From: Camellia lanceoleosa
Taxonomy: Eukaryota; Streptophyta; Magnoliopsida; Ericales; Theaceae
Direction: 5' to 3'
Length of the DNA stretch: 64,000 nucleotides
Assembly: GCA_025200525.1 (NCBI GenBank)
Contig: CM045767.1
Location: 124,214,862-124,278,861, forward strand
The notes under the pieces were generated by a model, which did not search any database, was not told where the DNA came from, and saw only the letters and a program-made list of their open reading frames with translations. The translations under genes and the position numbers were made by a program. This document shows positions 59,828-64,000 of this stretch, piece by piece. Within the stretch, counting starts at the first letter, position 1. Every line of letters starts with the position of its first letter.

Positions 59828-60951
59828 TGTTGGAACATTCTTCTGTGTAAAATAAATAACTTAAAATCAAATCAAACAAATAAAAATATATTACTTATAA
59901 TTTTTATTTCATCAAATGAATAAATATAAAATTGATTAAGTCGAGCGTGTGACACTGCTCTTAAGACAATTCACTCCTTTTGGTACTTATAGATAAATGG
60001 CATCTATCTCCTAGGATACAATAATCTAACACAAATTGTTGTAGTACTCCAAACAATTTGTACGCGAACTAAAATCACGTTCTATACTTTAAATTTTCCT
60101 AAAAATAATATATGAAATATATATATATATATATATATATGTGCAAGAGAGAAAAAATAGAAGGCAACAAATGAATTTTTCAAAATCATAAGTTGCTGGA
60201 AGAGGGTCTCCTTTTATAGGCAATTAGGTGCCTTTTCAAAAGGGCCGAACAAGTATTTTTCGAAATGAACAGATTCGATTGAATAGGTGCAAAATCTGTT
60301 TGAAGACAGTTTTGAATCATTCGAATAAACTTAATATGTCAAGTGCAACAGTTGAAAAACTATTTGAACCCGCCGAAATGGGACCTAAAAGGCACTGTTT
60401 GGATAAAAATTTGAATTCAAATTTGGCAAAATTTGAATTAATTTCGCTCGTAAAAATTAATTTTCTTACAAGAATCTTAGAAAAATTCAAATAAATTTTT
60501 CCAAAAAATTAATGTTAGGACCAACTCAACCCACAACCCACATTCTGCCCGGGTTGGACGGCGAAGGCGCTTGTGTAGTAGTTTGAGCCATGGCCCACTT
60601 TGCCCATAACTCCTCCATTCTACAAACTTGGGGTACCCCTTGGGGCCCAACCCAAGTTTGTCTACTTAGAGCTTATAAACACATACAAGCTTTCTTCAAG
60701 TTTCAATGTAGGACAAACATTTCAAGGAAATCCACATTTTACTCTTTAATTGTCTATTCTACTTAACCCGAAATAACGCCAACTTCCATTCACTCATAAA
60801 TGGTTTTAACGAACCATTTGTATTATGTAACTTGCCATGCGGCAAGGAACATGTCACCTCTTTGGACCCACTCCAAAAGACGTTTGGAACCCACTCAAAT
60901 TTGGGCTCAAAGTTGGCCTAAAATAAGCCTATAAAAATCACAATTCCAACA
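59828..60951 (+). mobile_element. LTR of a Copia-like retroelement (1124 bp)
   Basis: Starts TGTTGGAACATTC and ends CACAATTCCAACA, so TGTTGGAA and TTCCAACA form perfect 8-bp inverted ends. Contains a (TA)n tract near 60119-60140 and a CTTTTATAGG promoter-like box near 60210. No second copy of the LTR is in the window. Confidence 0.65.
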
Positions 60952-61655
60952 ATCCCCCATATGAATGGAATTTAATGGAGAGAAAATGCAACAACATGAT
61001 CTAATTACGAGAGTATGAATTGAAAATATTCGCAAATGACATGTAGCTTTTGGCTTTAAATCTTCCCTTGTGAAACACTATTGGATTTACTAGCTAACTA
61101 GTGAACATGATGTCTTAAACTGCTCAACCATTTGTGTAAACCAAGACAATAAAACTCACACAAAGACATTACCGTACACGCTTAGTTCTCACTATTGTGT
61201 TCATTTTGGCTCAACAACCCGGTTTTTCATGAGTGCTCTAGAGAATTGTAGTCTTTCATATATCTCATAAAACTGGCCTAGTTCACACTCATATAGGTGA
61301 TTTTTATGAAGAGTATTTTGTCATACTTCACTAGGTATTCCTAGATATAAGAATCATTAAAAGTATTACTTAACCTAAAACGTTGCAGACATCACTATTT
61401 CATCATTGAAATGGGTAGGAGTTTGACTTGTCAGTGATCCTTATAAGTCATACAGAACTCGGTTGTTCCTTTGAACCTAGATCTTGGGATCCCCAGTCAA
61501 CTAAGTTGGGTTGCCGTTGTGATAACTCTTTATTTAATAGGCTTAAGTCCTATTCTTCTCAATGAATTCTCAACTAACTCTCTTACTAACCCTTTGGTTA
61601 GTGGATCCGCTTATATTGTCTTTAAACTTCACATATTCAATGGAAATAATTAGAG
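60952..61655 (+). mobile_element. Leader of the Copia-like element, cut off at the hAT insertion
   Basis: Starts ATCCCCCATATGAATGG straight after the LTR and ends with ACCCTTTGGTTAGTGGATCC wording that I associate with plant Copia leaders. No gag or pol follows; sequence switches to a hAT end at 61656. The rest may lie beyond the hAT element, outside the window. Confidence 0.5.
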
Positions 61656-64000
61656 CAATGTTTTGAAACCTTCGATCTGAGCTAACCAAAAAGGAACCGG
61701 TGGATGGGTCACTGTTCAACCGCCAGTCAAAGCGTTGAACCGTGACGTCATAATTACATCATAAATATATTAAAATCTATATATATATTAAAAATATAAA
61801 TGTAAAAATGAAAAAAAATAAATTCAACAAAATAATAAAATTTTCAAATATCACCACAATGAAATTGTAATTTGCAATAATAATGTGACATACCTTATTT
61901 TATTTGTTGAAGACCTTTCTCTAAATGGGTTATGCAACACTTTTGACAAGCAAAATTACCGCATAATCTACACATCTATCAAAGTTAGAAAATAGAACAT
62001 ATTATAAATACAATCATAATAATGAAAATAATAAAAGCATTATACTAAAAGCAATTAATATTACCTATTTGTCAAATAAAAACACAAACATAATCAAATA
62101 AAAATACTATAGTTTACTACATCAATTAAGAGTCAAATCTCAAACACAAACATAAACCAAGCAAGCATAGAGATAAGATCTATAATTCCAAATCTTAAAA
62201 CACAATAATGAGCATCCATCCTTCTTAAATGAAAGTAGATAAATAAATATATATTAAAAAAAAGGTTCAAAACCAATCCACTACAAACAAACACATCATG
62301 CCACAAAAACATTGTTTTTGCCTAATTCCTTGGCAAGCCCTCCATTAGCCAAGCATCGTCATCCTCATTTTCATTGTTGCTTGTGCCAACTCCACCACTT
62401 TGAGCATTAGATCTATCATCCATGTTGACATCACCAAATGATCCAAGGTCAATGTCATCTCCAACCTCTAAGACCATATCATCCTCGTCATCTTCTACAA
62501 TAGTTACAACAAAATCAATAAGTAATCAATTTAATAATAACAAAACATTGTTGTATAATAATGAAATAATTAATTACTAACCATCACGTAAACCATGACA
62601 TTGCCTCTTATTTTGTGGAGCCAAACTTTCTTGATAAAGCATTTGTTCCAACTCATCAAAATCAAGAAGAGGAGGCTCTTCTTCATCTTCAACAATCCAA
62701 AACTTGGTTTTGTCAATACTTTCAATGTCAACCGGATCATAGTTCTTTATTTTGTTGAAATGCCTATAATTTTCACTTAAAAGTAAGACTATTTGAATAA
62801 ATATTCTATTAAAAAATGCATGACAAGGTAAATGGTTCATTTACCTATTCTTCAACCGCAAATTATAATGAATGTATACTAGATGATTACGCCTTTGATG
62901 TTCCAATCTGGTCCTCTTCTTCGTATGTATACGCTCAAAAACACTCCAATTCCTTTCACATCCAAGAGCTACTAGTTTGGCTAAGAATTTAATAGCCAAC
63001 TTTTGCAAATTTGGAGCACTATGGCCAAATAACCTACACCATTCATCTTATTATTAAAAGAAAAGAAGAAATAAATAAATTAGATCTAATATTACACTTA
63101 AAGAATTACTAAGCAATCACAATGAAAAAAAATCAAATATAATACATAATTTTACCTAGTTGTGTTGTCTTGGATGTAATAGTAGCAAGCTTTCTTCCAA
63201 AACTTTCTAATTGATCTCAGAACAATCTTGCTTCATCCAAGAGTTTTGTCTTGCTACATGTAGCATTTGTTTCTATCACATCACACACTTGCCATAACCT
63301 CTGGTTTTTTGCAAAATGATGATTGATTATATTGAAAAGCCAGATTCAACCAATAAGCCGCAGCATGGATATTTTTGCATAATGTCCTATCCCAATGATC
63401 TTTGATAATACTTGTATAAGGCTTGTACAATCGTTTTTTCTTCATGAAAACATTCTTAATTGCTATTCTTGCCCTATACATGCCCTCGTATACATATCCC
63501 ATTGAAGGTTTTTTATTTCCATCAACAATACGCAACAATCTCATGAGTGGCTCAACAATCTTAACAATGATCAAGCAATCATTTGAAAACTTACTATCTA
63601 AAATGATAGCAACAACTTCTTTTGCTTTATTGTCCTTTGCATGCCTTGAATCGACAAAATCCTTACTTGTCACTAAGGCTTTCAAATCATGCATATGTTT
63701 TGAACACTATGCAATGCAATGAAAGTAGTGGCAAAACGGGTTGCCCCTGGTGCACAATTTCACCATCCTTCCTTTTCCTCAACCAAGCTATCAACCATGG
63801 GCGCATTGTAAACAAATCTTGTCACACTTGATGCTCTAGAGGCAAGCTCTTTCACATGATTCAACTTGGAAATATCACTTAACACTAAGTTCAAACAATG
63901 TGCCGCATAAGGAGACCCATTAATATTCTTGTAAGTTTGACTAACAAGTCTTCCAAAGCTGAGAACATAATTTGCCCTATTATCCGTCACCATGTGCACA
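61656..64000 (-). mobile_element. hAT transposon, partial (right end outside the window)
   Basis: The left end CAATGTTTTGAAACC is typical of a plant hAT group, followed by subterminal GGAACCGGTGGATGGGTCAC and AACCGCCAGTCAAAG. Its transposase gene lies on minus. The 8 bases before it, AATTAGAG (61648-61655), are the predicted target duplication. Confidence 0.75.
62322..63999 (-). pseudogene. hAT transposase, C-terminal part, decayed
   Basis: Order on minus: DUF659-like block at 63999-63760 (MVTDNRANYV, SPYAAHCLNLVLSDISKLN); middle block 63694-63281 (KAKEVVAIILDSKFSND, MGYVYEGMYRARIAIKNVF, HAAAYWLNLAFQYNQ); dimerisation region at about 63036-62846 (GCERNWSVFERIHTKKRTRL, LVYIHYNLRLKNR); then spliced exons 62763-62582 and 62494-62322 (acidic tail ending EGLPRN). 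The transposase cuts and joins hAT ends in the nucleus. The frame changes between the first two blocks and stops follow the second, so it looks inactive. The N-terminal BED finger would lie right of the window. Confidence 0.82.

Noticed and set aside
58732..60494. Several plus ORFs of 60-90 codons in A/T-rich DNA and the LTR
   Set aside because: Phe/Ile/Tyr-rich translations of T-rich DNA or LTR sequence, without motif or gene context.
63423..63831. Plus-strand ORFs near the right edge
   Set aside because: They lie opposite the recognised hAT transposase blocks.

Overview
The window is nuclear DNA of a land plant, most likely a woody eudicot. It has interrupted genes with GT-AG introns, very AT-rich intergenic DNA, (GA)n tracts in leaders, telo-box promoter motifs, and many plant-type transposons nested in and around genes. 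I see no bacterial operon, CRISPR array, tRNA or rRNA. Species cannot be named from sequence alone.

Host genes. (1) A mitochondrial-glycoprotein (MAM33/p32 family) gene on + has exons at 1034-1441, 13447-13839 and 14915-15080. It is broken by a 159-bp MITE in exon 1, carries an 11.1-kb Ty3/gypsy element in intron 1 and a 382-bp Mutator-type MITE in intron 2, and exon 2 also has stops. (2) A seven-exon aldo-keto reductase of the AKR4C type on + (26566-31077) looks intact: 318 codons with the full D-Y-K-H tetrad. (3) A twenty-exon delta-1-pyrroline-5-carboxylate synthase (P5CS) on - (33680-45665) is complete in exon content and order. It has four single-base deletions clustered in exons 10 and 11 and two GC-AG introns. 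(2) and (3) are convergent neighbours.

Mobile DNA. 1614-12713: Ty3/gypsy element of Tat type on -, with LTRs, gag, protease, RT, two RNase H domains and integrase, then a 3' region with GC-rich tandem repeats and an antisense ORF. 15454-20144: an older gypsy-type element deleted down to gag, the integrase tail and an antisense ORF. 20600-21450: a degenerate LTR-like segment with CTCGAG palindromes. 21683-25530: a Mutator-like element with long inverted arms and a 9-bp target duplication carrying a truncated NDR1/HIN1-like gene (a Pack-MULE), itself hit by two smaller MITEs. 31937-32885: a second Pack-type element carrying what looks like a PORR-domain fragment. 50643-53106: a probable 2.46-kb solo LTR with a second CTCGAG palindrome array. 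59828-61655: an LTR plus leader of another retroelement, apparently interrupted at 61656 by a hAT transposon whose decayed transposase runs off the right edge. Smaller MITEs and a SINE lie in introns and spacers.

Overall the window shows nested transposon invasion around three ordinary genes. The strongest observations are the MAM33-family gene dissected by three insertions, the Pack-MULE with its open NHL-like frame, the palindrome arrays shared by two unrelated repeats, and the clustered single-base deletions in P5CS.
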